Origin: Acanthosepion esculentum
Taxonomy: Eukaryota > Mollusca > Cephalopoda > Sepiida > Sepiidae
Assembly (NCBI GenBank): GCA_964036315.1
Contig: OZ038509.1
Coordinates: forward strand, 26,485,522-26,549,521
Direction of reading: 5' to 3'
Length of the DNA stretch: 64,000 bases
Of this stretch, positions 30,290-40,490 are shown piece by piece. A program made the translations under genes and the position numbers. The notes beneath the pieces were generated by a model. It was not told the DNA's origin and searched no databases. It saw nothing but the letters and a program-made list of their open reading frames with translations. Positions within the stretch are counted from its first letter, which is position 1; each line of letters begins with the position of its first letter.

Positions 30290-30690
30290 AAGTTTTTCAT
30301 CCCAACCAAGAAGCCCTGCCAAAAAATAAAACTGTTCTGATGGACTTTGCTCTATGGTAGTTCCAATTTATGAATTGAAGTGCAGTACTAGATTGGCAGT
30401 ATGGTCTCATCATTTTATAGTTGAATTGGCTAGATGTAACCATAAGTTCTTTGCTAATAGTTTCTTCTATCACACTTCTTGCCTGTGGAACTCTTTTCTG
30501 GCTTCTTGCTTTGCAGCCAACTTTGATCTTCAAAAATTTAAATGCAATGTCCATCATTGTTTACTGCCTACTTGATTCCTATTCTTTTATTGTTCTTGCT
30601 CGTTAAAAATGTTTCCTTTTTCTTATTCTTTCACACTCAGTAACTCCTCACATCTTAGTGGCTTTATTGCCTAGATTATAATGAAATGAT
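30290..30690 (+). pseudogene. LINE-A 3' end
   Basis: It reads LVPIYELKCSTRLAVWSHHF-like in one frame (VVPIYELKCSTRLAV), then NHKFFANSFFYHTSCLWNSF, LASCFAANF and LQKFKCNVHHCLLPT, then a stop. The UTR has 'cagtaactcctcacatctta' and a short A-rich end near 30690. The C-terminal frame is unusually intact for this window, but the copy is 5'-truncated. Confidence 0.8.
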
Positions 30691-31372
30691 TAAAAAAACA
30701 ATAAATTCAATGTGTTTGTCTTTGACCAGATTTTGGCAAGTACCTCGGATCAAGAACATTTCCACACCTCATTGTAAATAAAGTGTATTTTTGTGAGAAG
30801 TGGGTCATATTTGTTTTTGCCCTCTATGTCTGTCGGGTAATTTTTAGAGAATTATGAAGTATTCCTGGAAGTTCCTTTTGGAGTAAGAATGTAAATTCTT
30901 TTTATTTTAAGTAAGACGCATGGCACTACTTTAATAGGCTTCCATTTAAAAAGTTCAGAAAATTTTAAAAAGAAAACCAGAAAACAATGATATAAGCAGT
31001 TTCCAACTTGACACTTATAATTAAAAAAAAACTAAGTCCAGATATAACTGTTTAAAAGGCCAGGGATTGTATTGATACTACTCCTTCTAAAATGTTAAAA
31101 AAAAAAAATCAGTATTTTTCAATCTTGACAAATATCGCACCTTGAGGAAGATCAAAAAAAAATAATATGCAAAAATTATCCCCCCCCCCACCAAAAAAAA
31201 GAAATTTTTTTTTTTTTTTAATTTTTAATTTTTTTACAAGTAGACCACTGAACTTAAGTAGTACCAGATTCATTCTAAACTATTTTGGTTAACATATTTT
31301 AGTTTTTTTATTCTTAATTTTTTTTTTTTTACAGATATACATTCTAGCATTTCAATCTAGTCCACACTCATA
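30691..31372. other. Spacer with homopolymer tracts
   Basis: Long A and T runs (31070-31220, 31318-31331). No gene or recognised repeat is seen. Confidence 0.3.
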
Positions 31373-31556
31373 AGATAGTCTACAAAGTCGAGTGCTAGCA
31401 TGAGGCGGTCTACAAAGTCGAGTGCTAGCATGAGGCGGTCTACAAAGTCGAGTGCTAGCATGAGGCGGTCTACAAAGTCGAGTGCTAGCATGAGGCGGTC
31501 TACAAAGTTGAGTGCTAGCATGAGGCGGTCTACAAAGTCGAGTGCTAGCATAAGTT
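31373..31556. repeat. 30-bp minisatellite, 6 units
   Basis: The unit 'tctacaaagtcgagtgctag' + 'catgaggcgg' is repeated almost without change; the end units are diverged ('aagatag', 'aagttctg'). With a 30-bp period the minus strand reads an in-frame decapeptide (MLALDFVDRL), but there is no gene context, so I treat it as non-coding. Confidence 0.95.
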
Positions 31557-31897
31557 CTGACTGATGAACTCTACTGTTTTCTGGTATAAAAACGATTAGG
31601 TCATTTTCTTTTTAATAGAAAAACGGGACAAAGAGAAATGATAGCTCATATTTCAACCAGTTTGGCTCATTCCCAGCAACTTGAAGCACCATATTTATAC
31701 ATTGGGATTCTCTCAAATTCTCCGTGCTGAGTAGGAAAAAAAACACACTTGCCAGATTTAGACATCTGTCCATCAATTTCATATGTGCCAATTTTCTCAA
31801 TCTCCAAGTGTTCTTTATCTATTAATTGAACCTTATCCAACAAACGATAGGAAATATTATTAACCATACGTACGTTGTTTGTCACTTTAAGAAGTCA

Positions 31898-32112
31898 TTA
31901 ACCCTGCATTAGTCATATTGTATTTCTGAAAATGGATAGTCCCCTGGTATCTGCCTCTCATTACAACTGTGCAACACAGTGTGCTACACACTCTCATTGA
32001 GCCAGGGGAGTAGTGAGAGGTAGCAAAAGAAACAAGTTACCAACTATGAATTATGAGTACTTTAAAAAATTTGGGGGTAACAAAACACCCCATGTGACTA
32101 ACACAGTGTTAA
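31898..32112. mobile_element. piggyBac-like MITE flanked by TTAA
   Basis: Left end TTAA-CCCTGCATTAGTCAt; right end, inverted, TTAA-CACTGTGTTAGTCAc. About 12 of the first 14 bases match as terminal inverted repeats, and TTAA is the piggyBac target. The interior (215 bp total) has further dyads ('gtgcaacacagtgtgc') and no coding capacity. Confidence 0.65.
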
Positions 32113-32179
32113 CATTCCAAATTTTATTTGGACAATGAAACTCCTCCATTATGTTCTTCATAGTTGAACTTTTTTTCTG

Positions 32180-32243
32180 TTGCTCACCCTGTTTCCACTG
32201 TGTCTTTCACACTAACTAGATTCAGTGGGAACAGGGTGAGCAA
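32180..32243. repeat. Perfect small inverted repeat
   Basis: 'ttgctcaccctgtttccact'+g is followed by its inverse 'cagtgggaacagggtgagca'+a, with one mismatch-free core and a 22-nt loop. It could be the two ends of a tiny foldback MITE. Confidence 0.7.
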
Positions 32244-32406
32244 TAACTGAGCAGTACTAAACTGAACAATCAAGAATGTGAGATTCACCTTCGCAAGGAG
32301 GTTTTCAACTAGCATCCAGTTGGCTGACAAAGATAAACTTGGTCAGTGAGACTCAACTTCTATTACAGTCGAGTACTGTCTGTTGCTATTACCAAATTCT
32401 ACATGT

Positions 32407-32487
32407 CGGTGTAGACAGGATCCGAACCTGAACAGGAATAACCCATTGGATTTCGAATACAATGCCTTAACTACTTGGCAATCACAG
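32407..32487 (-). tRNA. tRNA-Ser(CGA)-like pseudogene or SINE head
   Basis: On the minus strand the A-box region is TTGCCAAGTAGTTAAGGC, the anticodon arm TTGTA-TTCGAAA-TCCAA places CGA in the loop with one stem mismatch, a long variable arm 'tgggttattcctgttca' follows (class II, as in Ser), and the B box is GGTTCGGATCC. The acceptor arm pairs poorly, so a working tRNA is unlikely. Confidence 0.65.
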
Positions 32488-32639
32488 AAGATTTAAAATC
32501 AACACCAATTACAACTTTTAGCATTTTCTCAGTTTCTTTTCCTCTCAGTAATCTCCTTGTGTCTTAGTGGCCTTATCACCTTACTTTGAGCAAAATGATT
32601 TAAAAAAAAATGAGATATCCCTAGATATGGTCAGCAGAA

Positions 32640-32830
32640 TAATAGCAACCTATCGTCCGGTTCAAAATCTTCCCTGGTCATTTGAACAGGAGTAGAGGTT
32701 TATCTCAGGTTTTCAGTTTCTTCTAAAATGTTTTCATTCTCTTTCACTTCCAGTAGCCCCTTGCGTCTTAGTGGTATTGTTGCCTTGTTTGGGGCAAATT
32801 GATTTAAATGTTCAGTCAGTGAATATCTTA
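32640..32830 (+). repeat. Dispersed repeat F, copy 3, joined to a LINE-A tail
   Basis: 'cctatcgtccggttcaaaat', 'cttccctggtcatttgaaca' and 'gagtagaggtttatctcagg' match 7760-7830. It then switches to 'agtagccccttgcgtcttag', the LINE-A UTR. Confidence 0.6.
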
Positions 32831-32939
32831 AAAACAGCTACATTGGCTCTTACGAGATTTTCACCAGACACCAGAGTGTCAGGTAGAGTTTTCAGGGGAC
32901 TTAAACTATGCAATAATTTGTTGATTTTTTAATAAATGT

Positions 32940-33300
32940 TCACCCAATACAAGGCCTAAGGGCCTCTCAAGGTAGATGCTAAGTAAATGAAGTTGTTGCT
33001 TGAATGTAAGACTAGGAGGGGGTAAGAGGTGCATATTATGAGTATATGTAGAAGAAATAATGGTTGACCCTAGACTTGAAGAGGTTAAGTTTGTAGTAAT
33101 CAGGAAAGCATCATCTCAGGAGTCTGAAGTTGTTGTATGAATGAAAGAGGAGGAGGAGGTAAGAAATGCAGATTATAAGGATATGTAGGAAAGATAACAG
33201 TTGACCGTAGACTTAAAAAGGTGAAGATTGTAGTGATAGGGAAAGCATCCTTGCGGGAGTTTGCTATATAATTAGGTACCAGAATTCTGCCAATAAATGT
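32940..33300 (-). mobile_element. Two tandem LINE-B 3' ends, minus strand
   Basis: The first (32940-33125) contains the inverse of 'ggccttgtattgggtgaaca' and 'aacctcttcaagtctagggt'. The second (33125-33300) repeats from 'gaagttgttgtatgaatg' onward. Both end upstream at the 'caggaaagcatcatc' block. Confidence 0.7.
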
Positions 33301-33359
33301 TGGGCTACAGATTTATTTTACATCTGTATGTGTGTATAAGCTGTGAACATAGAAATCAA

Positions 33360-33500
33360 CACTGCATGGTGACTGGCAGTTTCACATCTTAAGTGATCAT
33401 CAGATCATACAAAGTTCATTTTTACGTTTATACTGTTTATATCTACAAACGATCAGTCCCCAGTATTGAGAACTTCTTCCCTATAAATATAGCAAATTAT
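33360..33500. mobile_element. Family E element with degenerate hammerhead (minus)
   Basis: On the minus strand at 33360-33414: GTATGAT, CTGATGA, 'tcacttaagatgt', GAAAC, tgcca, GTC, ACCATGCAGTG. The core is intact; stem I has about five pairs with one mismatch; stem II is weak. It is followed by the family tail in plus orientation ('cagtattgagaacttcttcc'). Confidence 0.5.
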
Positions 33501-33529
33501 TTATAAAATGGCTGGATACTCATTTTCCG

Positions 33530-33980
33530 ACCACACCCATCTGCTAGGACAGCTAGCTAGCTAATCCTTGTTGTAGACACCTGCTCAGGCATATTTGCAT
33601 TTGTTCAAATGTCCACAGAGCCACATATGGATTATACTGCAACTATACTGAGTGGACCTTACTTACAGTTTCTGGGAAAGAATGCATAGTCTGTCATGAT
33701 TAGCAGTTTGAACAAGGCCAGTATATTGAAATCCTCGGTCATGATTACTTGGGGCTTCATGCTAACATGATCATTAATGGCTTCTGAATAGTTCTGTCTA
33801 CACAATTTCACTCATGAGGCATGGGTCAACCCATGATGTGGGTTTCAGGCACTTTTCAAAGGTGCTGCACACTGAGATGGCCTCGTCAGGCTGATAACAT
33901 CAAGAAGTTACCTTCCTGACAAATCGACCCTGGTGCGATTCATGGTTTGAGAGTGAACATACTAACCACTTAGCCATACA
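33530..33980 (-). mobile_element. Third tRNA-derived SINE family, minus strand
   Basis: The minus-strand head shows an exact A box, TGGCTAAGTGG (about 33965-33975), and a B-box-like 'gggtcgatttg'. The body contains 'cctgacgaggccatctcagt', 'cacatcatgggttgaccc' and 'catgcctcatgagtgaaatt'. The boundaries are approximate. Confidence 0.6.
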
Positions 33981-34149
33981 CACACACACACACACACACA
34001 CACGTATAAATAATTAAAAGATTTTATTTTTTAATCCGACTTCTTTATTAATCCAAACACTATTTTTAATAGATACTCTTATCCGAATTGACACTCTATT
34101 TTTTTGTTTTTTTCATTTAGCAGTCTGTGCACTCAAGAAAACTTAAAGA

Positions 34150-34240
34150 AAATGTTCCCTCAGGTTGGATTCGAACCTGCATCTTCCCTCTGCAGGAGGA
34201 AACACTGTCTGATTTGCCATGCTTTAACCACTTGGCTTTG
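34150..34240 (-). tRNA. tRNA-like sequence with long variable arm (pseudogene or SINE head)
   Basis: Minus strand: AAGCCAAGTGGTTAAAGC (A-box region), then 'tcctcctgcagaggga' as a possible variable arm, then a perfect B box, GGTTCGAATCC. The anticodon stem cannot be drawn convincingly. Confidence 0.5.
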
Positions 34241-34244
34241 TTTT

Positions 34245-34622
34245 TTTTATGGCTTATCAACCCATTCCTGATTATTTAAAGCCGGAAAATATTTTAAGAT
34301 TGTAAGAATTTTGTTTTTTTTAGATAATAATGTTTTAGTAAAACAATACCTACTAATTAACCCATAGCTGGGTGGGGGAAGGTGAATTCATACCTTTCCC
34401 AAAGGTATTTGCCCATAAGTGAATATAACGAACTCCACAGAAATTAGAACTTGGCTCTCCAATTAACAACTGAGCCATTATTCATTACACCACCACACAT
34501 CCAACCATACAGCACATGATATTCCCAAGTGGTCACCCATCTAAGTAGTGACCAGGCTCAACATTGATTAACTTCGCTGATCATAAGGAGACTGGTGTTT
34601 CAACGTGATACGACAGTAAACC
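34245..34622 (-). mobile_element. 5S rRNA/tRNA composite SINE, copy 1
   Basis: Reading the minus strand: 5S rRNA-derived head (34622-34503), a tRNA-like unit ('tggtggtgtaatgaataatg', B box-like 'gagagccaagttctaattt'), a SINE body ('ggaaaggtatgaattcacct', 'cagctatgggttaatta'), then the tail 'ggctttaaataatcaggaat' + 'gggttgataagcc' + A-run. The same order is seen at 39025-39406 and, interrupted, at 61200-61696. Confidence 0.8.
34503..34622 (-). rRNA. 5S rRNA-derived head of the SINE (pseudogene)
   Basis: The complement of 'cagcacatgatattcccaag', 'tggtcacccatctaag', 'aacttcgctgatc' and 'actggtgtttcaacgtgata' aligns along the whole length of metazoan 5S rRNA, including the internal control region, with many substitutions. 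It is a relic, not an rRNA gene. Confidence 0.8.
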
Positions 34623-35170
34623 TGTAGATGACTCAGATTAAATTCAGTTGAGTTAGCAGAGAGTAATAAGTAAGATATCTTTATTATTATTGAATAATGG
34701 GATGACCATTACCAATGTTACAGCAAAGGTAATGAGGCATATTTCTTAGTAATGTTATTAGCAAATGATATTATTATATTAAAACAGGAATCCTTGATAT
34801 ATGTGTGTTTAAACATTGTCTGTTAGTCAACCAAACTTCTGCATGTAAGATGAAAAATCTTTATCATTTATCAGGCTGCATATAACTTAGCAAAAGCTGG
34901 ATTTAATATTAAAATAAATATTCCCACTGGCTGATTCATCATGCTATCAGTCGACATCTGAAGTGGCATCTGACTTTCTTTTTTTTTTAATTTGACCAAC
35001 TTAAGTGTTATAATATTGGCTGGAAATAGTGATTGTTACTCAAAGTAGATCAATGGTCATTAGCCAAATTTAGATTAAAAATAGCATTTGTTTGATCAGT
35101 GTTTATCTGGTTGTAATTTTCTATTAATATTTCTGGCTTTGAATGCTTAAAACTATTCTAAATCAAATGA
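34623..35170. other. Spacer, no gene supported
   Basis: AT-rich sequence with no recognised features. Confidence 0.3.
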
Positions 35171-35715
35171 ATGTTCAGTGTTCAGAAGCCACATTATCTC
35201 ACAGCCAAATTTGAATCAAATACTTTAATGTTAGATATTAATCTTTGTATTTCTTTCATATTATTTCTCTTGCTTTTCCACCAAGTAGTAATAGTCTTAA
35301 GTTGTCTGAATTTCTTAAATGAAGCCTTGGCAATTATTATTCATTTTTCACTAGTATTTCTTTCATCTTATTTCTCTTGCTTCTCCACCAAGTAGCAATA
35401 GTCTTAAGTTGTCTGAATTTCTTAGATGAAGCCTTGGCAATTATTATTCATTTTTCACTAGTATTTCTTCCATCTTATTTCTCTTGCTTTTCCACCAAGC
35501 AGTAATAGTCTTAAGTTGTCCGAATTTCTTAGATGAAGCCTTGGCAATTCTTATTCATTTTTCACTAGTATTTCTTTCATCTTATTTCTCTTGCTTTTCC
35601 ACCAAGTAGCAATAGTCTTAAGTTGTTTGAATTTCTTAGATGAAGCCTTGGCAATTATTATTCATTTTTGACTAGTATTTCTTTCATCTTATTTCTCTTG
35701 CTTTTTACATCAACA
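35171..35715 (+). repeat. 107-bp tandem array, locus 1 (about 4.5 units)
   Basis: 'ccaccaag' at 35278, 35385, 35492 and 35599 gives a fixed 107-bp period. Each unit has 'tctcttgcttttccaccaag', 'tcttaagttgtctgaatttc' and 'aagccttggcaattattatt'. The same unit forms a second array at 39965-40490. Confidence 0.9.
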
Positions 35716-35734
35716 AGTAATTGCTTTAGGTTAT

Positions 35735-36540
35735 CATGATAGGGCTTAGAAAACCCAACCCTCACAGGGCATATTGAAGGCAAAAGAGATAGGGGAAGGC
35801 AGTGAGCCACTTACCTGGTGAGCTTGATGCATGGATAGCAGATTCAGGAAATGATAGCTGAAATACCTTTGACATACAATTAGGAAGGAAGGCTTGGAAA
35901 ACTTAACCCTCACAGTGTATATTGAGGGTAAGAGGGATAGGAGAAGGCAGTGAGTCAGTTACCTGAAGAGCTTGATGCATGGATAGCAGATTCAGGAAAT
36001 GATAGCTGAAATACCTTTGACATACAATTAGGAAGGAAGGCTTGGAAAACTTAACCCTCACAGTGTATATTGAGGGTAAGAGGGATAGGAGAAGGCAGTG
36101 AGTCAGTTACCTGAAGAGCTTGATGCATGGATAGCAGATTCAGGAAATGATAGTTAAAATACTTTTGACATATAATGAGGAAGGAAGGCTTGGAAAACTT
36201 AACCCTCACAGGGTATATTGAGGGTAAGACGAATAGGGTAAGGCAGTGAGCCACTTACCCGTTGAACTTAATGAATGGATAGCAGAATCAGAAAATGATA
36301 GCTGAAATTTCTTGGACACCTAATGAGGAAGGAGGGCTTGGAAAACTTAACCCTCACAGGGCATATTGAGAGCAAGAGAGATAGTAGAAGTCAGTGAGTC
36401 ACTTACCTGATGAACTTCTTTGAATAGATCGCAGAACAGAGGGTGTGGGAGCCTTACCAAAAAGAGAAAAACTGCTAAGTACTACAACGAATAGGAAGTT
36501 GCGGAGAGCCATGATTGCTCATGCTCTGAAGAAGTAGTAG
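35735..36540 (+). repeat. 148-bp tandem array derived from LINE-C C-terminus (5 units)
   Basis: 'ggctt(a/g)gaaaac' recurs at 35743, 35891, 36039, 36187 and 36335, exactly 148 bp apart. The sense reads RKEGLENLTLTVYIEG-KRDR, the LINE-C C-terminal basic segment seen at 5740 and 60960. The last unit runs on into the 3' remainder ('ggaagttgcggagagccatg'). Confidence 0.9.
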
Positions 36541-37267
36541 TAATCATCTTACATTGTCAGAATTTCTTAGATTAATTATTGTCAATTATTATTCATTTTT
36601 TATTTCTTATTTTTCTTGATTTTTTTTTTTCGTCAGAATTCTCAGAGTTGTAAAAACTGACTAAATCCCATTTTTCTTAATCATGGATAAATCAGATGTC
36701 AGATAAATTCCTAAGTCTTTGACAAATCTTGCAACAATTAATTTGCAAATAGTCCTCGGTAGAAAGTATTTCTTTTTTGTTTTTTATAAATGCAGTCTTT
36801 TAGTTACTTAGTTGTATTAATCGAAAGTGTGTCCCTCTCCCAAAAGAATCTCTGTGAGAAGAGAAGCAAAACAAGTGAACAAGTGGTCAGTTGGGTATTG
36901 TAATTAACTTTTCTGACCTGTCCAGTTAACAATGAGCTTTTTGACTTGTGAAGAGTCCATCAGCATAGGATTATATTGGGGGAAAAGTTAATAATTAATC
37001 CTCCCTACCCTCTGCAATTTTGTGATTTTTTTGTTTTGTTTTGTTTTGTTTTTCTAACACTCTGTCTAATCATTGGTCGATTCTAATAGGTGTGGCTCAG
37101 CTAATTGTGTGTTCTACGTTCATTTAATCACAGTGTTGAGTTTTAAGCATTGACATTTTCTGAAATACGAGAAACAGCTGGTGTTTGTTTCTTTCTCCAG
37201 GATCACTAATGTAGATATTATCTCCTCAGCAATGTCCAAGAAGGTTTGTACTTGACTTTTATGGAAA
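36541..37267. other. AT-rich spacer
   Basis: No gene is supported. (TTTTG)n occurs at about 37030-37050. Confidence 0.3.
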
Positions 37268-37306
37268 AATATATATATATATACATACATACATACATAC
37301 ATACAT

Positions 37307-37348
<42 letters not shown>
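37268..37348. repeat. (TA)n(CATA)n(TA)n microsatellite
   Basis: A TA run, then 'catacatacatacata', then a TA run. Confidence 0.9.
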
Positions 37349-37350
<2 letters not shown>

Positions 37351-38279
37351 CTCTGTTCATATTTTAAGTACTGAGATTTTTATTTTCAAGTTATTGTTGT
37401 ATAAATCTCACATATTCTTTGTTTTTGTTTTGTTTTGTTTTTTACACTGAAAATTCTTTCCTGTCTCCAGTTGTGGATTAGTAGGTATAAACTAACATTG
37501 TTATCTAATATTCAGTAGTGGATCTACGATGAAACCAATGAAGCTTCAGGGACCCTAATACCAGAGGTGCCCCTGAAGCAACTTTTTTTAATGAGTGAAT
37601 TTTTCAACAAATCAATTTTTTTTATGTTTGTTATTAAAATAAGTCTATTTTAGTGAAAGGACCAATAAGTTTATGTTGTTCCTAGAATATGCTCTTAATA
37701 TCTATTTTATACGGCTTCCAAATTCCTCTGGGACTAGTCAAATTTCAAAATGTTGCCTGAACTTCCAGCTGTCTGGGCTCATTGAGTTCACCGAAATCTA
37801 TTTATATCCTACATTTTGGCAGTTAGATCCTTGAATCTATTGTTAATGGTTGCAAAAACCCTCCCCCCCCCAATGCTCCCCACCCACTAAATCTGTTCAA
37901 GCTTCTGAGCTCCCAAAAATGTAAATCTGTCATTGTTAATATTGTAGAACAATCAAAATACTGAATCGAGCTTTTTATACTGTTTCAAATTGTAAATATT
38001 GTTTCTTTTTTCTGTTAACTTTCATGTCATTAATTGAAGTGAAACCTGAAAAAATGTTAGATTATTTTTTCCTTTGATTATTAGTTCTTGGGAGGGTGGG
38101 GGGTTCTTTGTGTTTTAAAAAAAAATTACTTATATTATTTCATTTTATTTTCCCAGAAAAGATTATTGCTGCAGTCAAAATTAGTTCAAAGTTTATTTTC
38201 CAAGTCGGGATGAAATTTAAATTTCTACTTATTTATCGATCAGTTATGAAAAAATTCCCACATATAGTTAATTGATTCA
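37349..38279. other. Spacer, no gene supported
   Basis: Includes short C-runs (37862-37870) and G-runs (38092-38102). No recognisable coding region is seen. Confidence 0.3.
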
Positions 38280-38440
38280 TTTTTTATGGTTTATTGACCC
38301 TTTGCAGGTTATTTAAGACCAAAAAATAATTTTAGATAGTAAATTTTTTTTTTTTAACATAATAGTGGTTTAGTGGTAGAAGTCTTACTGACTGATTAAC
38401 TCATAGCTGGGGAGAGGAGAGGTGGATTCACACCGAATCA
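38280..38440 (-). mobile_element. SINE 3' half, minus strand
   Basis: 'tatggtttattgaccctttg', 'caggttatttaagacc' and 'ctcatagctggggagag' are the inverse of the composite SINE tail and body. The 5' head is missing. Confidence 0.6.
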
Positions 38441-38449
38441 GAATTTGAT

Positions 38450-39060
38450 AAACAAAAAAGAAATTCTATATTACAATCTATATATAAACTGATCCCTCAC
38501 TTTGTGGCCACTATAGTTTCTATACATTTCTATTCCAGAGAATGTAAATAAATCTTAGACATGCCTGTGTAGCTAATCAGTATTTGATTGATTGATTGAT
38601 TCGTTTTCTATAACTTATCAACAAACCAGAAATTATAATGTGGATATAAAATGGGGGATCAATTCTATATTACAATCAATACATAAACTGAGCCCTCAAT
38701 TTGTGGCCACGGTAGATTCTATACATTTCTATTTCAGAGAATGTAAATAAATCTAAAAGACATGCCTGTGTAGCTAATCAGTATTTCATTGATTGAGTGA
38801 TTTGTTTTCTATGGTTTATCAACCCTTTGCAAGTTATTTAAAGCCAGAAATTATAATATGGGTATAAAGTGGGGGGGGGTCAATTCTATATTACAGTCAA
38901 TACATAAACTGAGCCCTCAATTTGTGGCCACAGTAGTTTCTATACATTTATATTTCAGAGATTGTAAATAAATCCAAAAGACATGCCTATGTAGCTAATT
39001 AGTATTTCATTGATCGATTGATTCATTCTCTATGGCTTATCAACCCTTTGCAAGTAATTT
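38450..39060 (-). repeat. R2 tandem array, reverse orientation (3 units of about 220 bp)
   Basis: Each unit has 'caattctatattac', 'aactgagccctcaatttgtg', 'agacatgcctgtgtagctaa', (gatt)n and 'cctttgcaagttatttaaag'. It lies directly beside the SINE copy at 39025-39406, sharing its tail. Confidence 0.75.
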
Positions 39061-39406
39061 AAAGCCAGAAAATATTTTTAGATTGTAGGAATTTTTTTTT
39101 TTAAGATAATAATGTTTTAGAGATACAAATTTTACTGATTAACCTATAGCTGGAGAGAGAAGAGGTGGATTCATACCTTTCCCAAAGTATTTGCATGTAA
39201 GGAAACCTAACGAACCCAACAGGAATTAGAACTCAGCCCTCCAATTAGCAATTCCGAGCCATTACCTATTACATCACCACATATCCAAGCTTACAGCACC
39301 TGATATTCCCAAGTGATCACCAATCTAGGTACTGACTGGATTTGGCATTGCTTAACTTCGGAGATTGTATAGGAACTAGTGTTTCAGCATGATATGACTG
39401 TAAGCC
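39025..39406 (-). mobile_element. 5S rRNA/tRNA composite SINE, copy 2
   Basis: It has the same order as at 34245-34622. The 5S-derived part spans 39287-39406 ('aagcttacagcacctgatat', 'ttgcttaacttcggagattg', 'gtgtttcagcatgatatgac'), the tRNA-like part about 39190-39285, then the body and tail. Confidence 0.8.
39287..39406 (-). rRNA. 5S rRNA-derived head (pseudogene)
   Basis: Full-length, diverged alignment to the 5S rRNA complement. It begins with the exact 3'-end complement 'aagcttacagcacc', against 'aagcctacagcaccc' in 5S. Confidence 0.8.
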
Positions 39407-39964
39407 GACATATACTTAAATTTCTATGAGTTGATATTGTTTCAAATAATTGACAGATGTTGTTTTTGCAGAATTTTTAAATTGCATTTTTAATCTTTTT
39501 TCTTTTCTTTTTTTAAACTTTTGGACTGAAACAGGAATATTTGAAATTTTAAAAAAATAAATTTATTGATATCGCTGCTTTGCTAAAATAAAATTTCAAA
39601 TAATTTACAAATGTTAAAAAATAGAATTTATAAAAAAGCAAAAAAAAAAACCCAAAAAACAAAGCCATTATTCCAAAGGTCATTTTACCCAAAATTTCAA
39701 CAGCAATAGGCTTCTGCGTTGGTGTGTCAAGGTTCAAATCAAGGAAAGGTTCAATTAATTGTATGTTTGATTCTGTATAGCAAAACCAGCTAATATTATA
39801 ATATAATGCCATTGGGTATTAAATATAACATTTATTTGTTTTTATCTTCAATGTTTGATTTTCTCCTGAAAAATCTGAAATTATTAGAAGTGTTATCAAT
39901 ATTGATAACTGAGACTAATATCCTCATCTTTATTATTTTAATCACAGTTTGAACCAGTACGCTT
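39407..39964. other. AT-rich spacer
   Basis: No supported feature. An 87-residue minus-strand frame at 39549-39812 has no recognised domain. Confidence 0.3.
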
Positions 39965-40490
39965 ACCAAGCATTTTCAAGTGAATCTTTTAGATAAAGCC
40001 TTGGCAATTATTATTCATTTTTCACTAGTATTTCTTTCATCTTATTTCTCTTGCTTTTTCACCAAGTAGTAATAATCTTAAGTTGTCTGAATTTAATAGA
40101 TGAAGCCTTGGCAATTATTATTCATTTTTCACTAGTATTTCTTTCTTATTTCTCTTGCTTTTTCACCAAGTAGTAATAGTCTTAAATTGTCTGAATTTAA
40201 TAGATGAAGCCTTGGCAATTATTATTCATTTTTCACTAGTATTTCTTTCATCTTATTTCTCTTGCTTTTTCACCAAGTAGTAATAGTCTTAAGTTGTCTG
40301 AATTTAATAGATGAAGCCTTGGCAATTATTATTCATTTTTCACTAGTATTTCTTTCATCTTATTTCTCTTGCTTTTTCACCAAGTAGTAATAGTCTTAAA
40401 TTGTCTGAATTTAATAGATGAAGCCTTGGCAATTATTATTCATTTTTGATTGGTATTTCTTTCATCTTATTTCTCTTGCTTTATATTTAT
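39965..40490 (+). repeat. 107-bp tandem array, locus 2 (about 4.5 units)
   Basis: 'ttcaccaag' at 40059, 40162, 40269 and 40376. The first interval is 103 because one unit lacks 'catc'. The unit is shared with 35171-35715 but has locus-specific variants ('tttttcaccaag', 'ctgaatttaatagatgaagc'). Confidence 0.9.

Noticed and set aside
31357..31551. In-frame decapeptide repeat (MLALDFVDRL) as a repeat-protein gene
   Set aside because: The frame is confined to the minisatellite and ends immediately outside it; a 30-bp period forces an in-frame repeat.
33890..33945. CTGACGAGGCC..GAAAC on the minus strand as another hammerhead
   Set aside because: The distance between boxes is too long, no stem I or cleavage site can be drawn, and the string belongs to the body of a tRNA-derived SINE.
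34503..34622. A functional 5S rRNA gene
   Set aside because: Many substitutions along the length, no terminator at the 3' end, and it continues directly into a SINE body.
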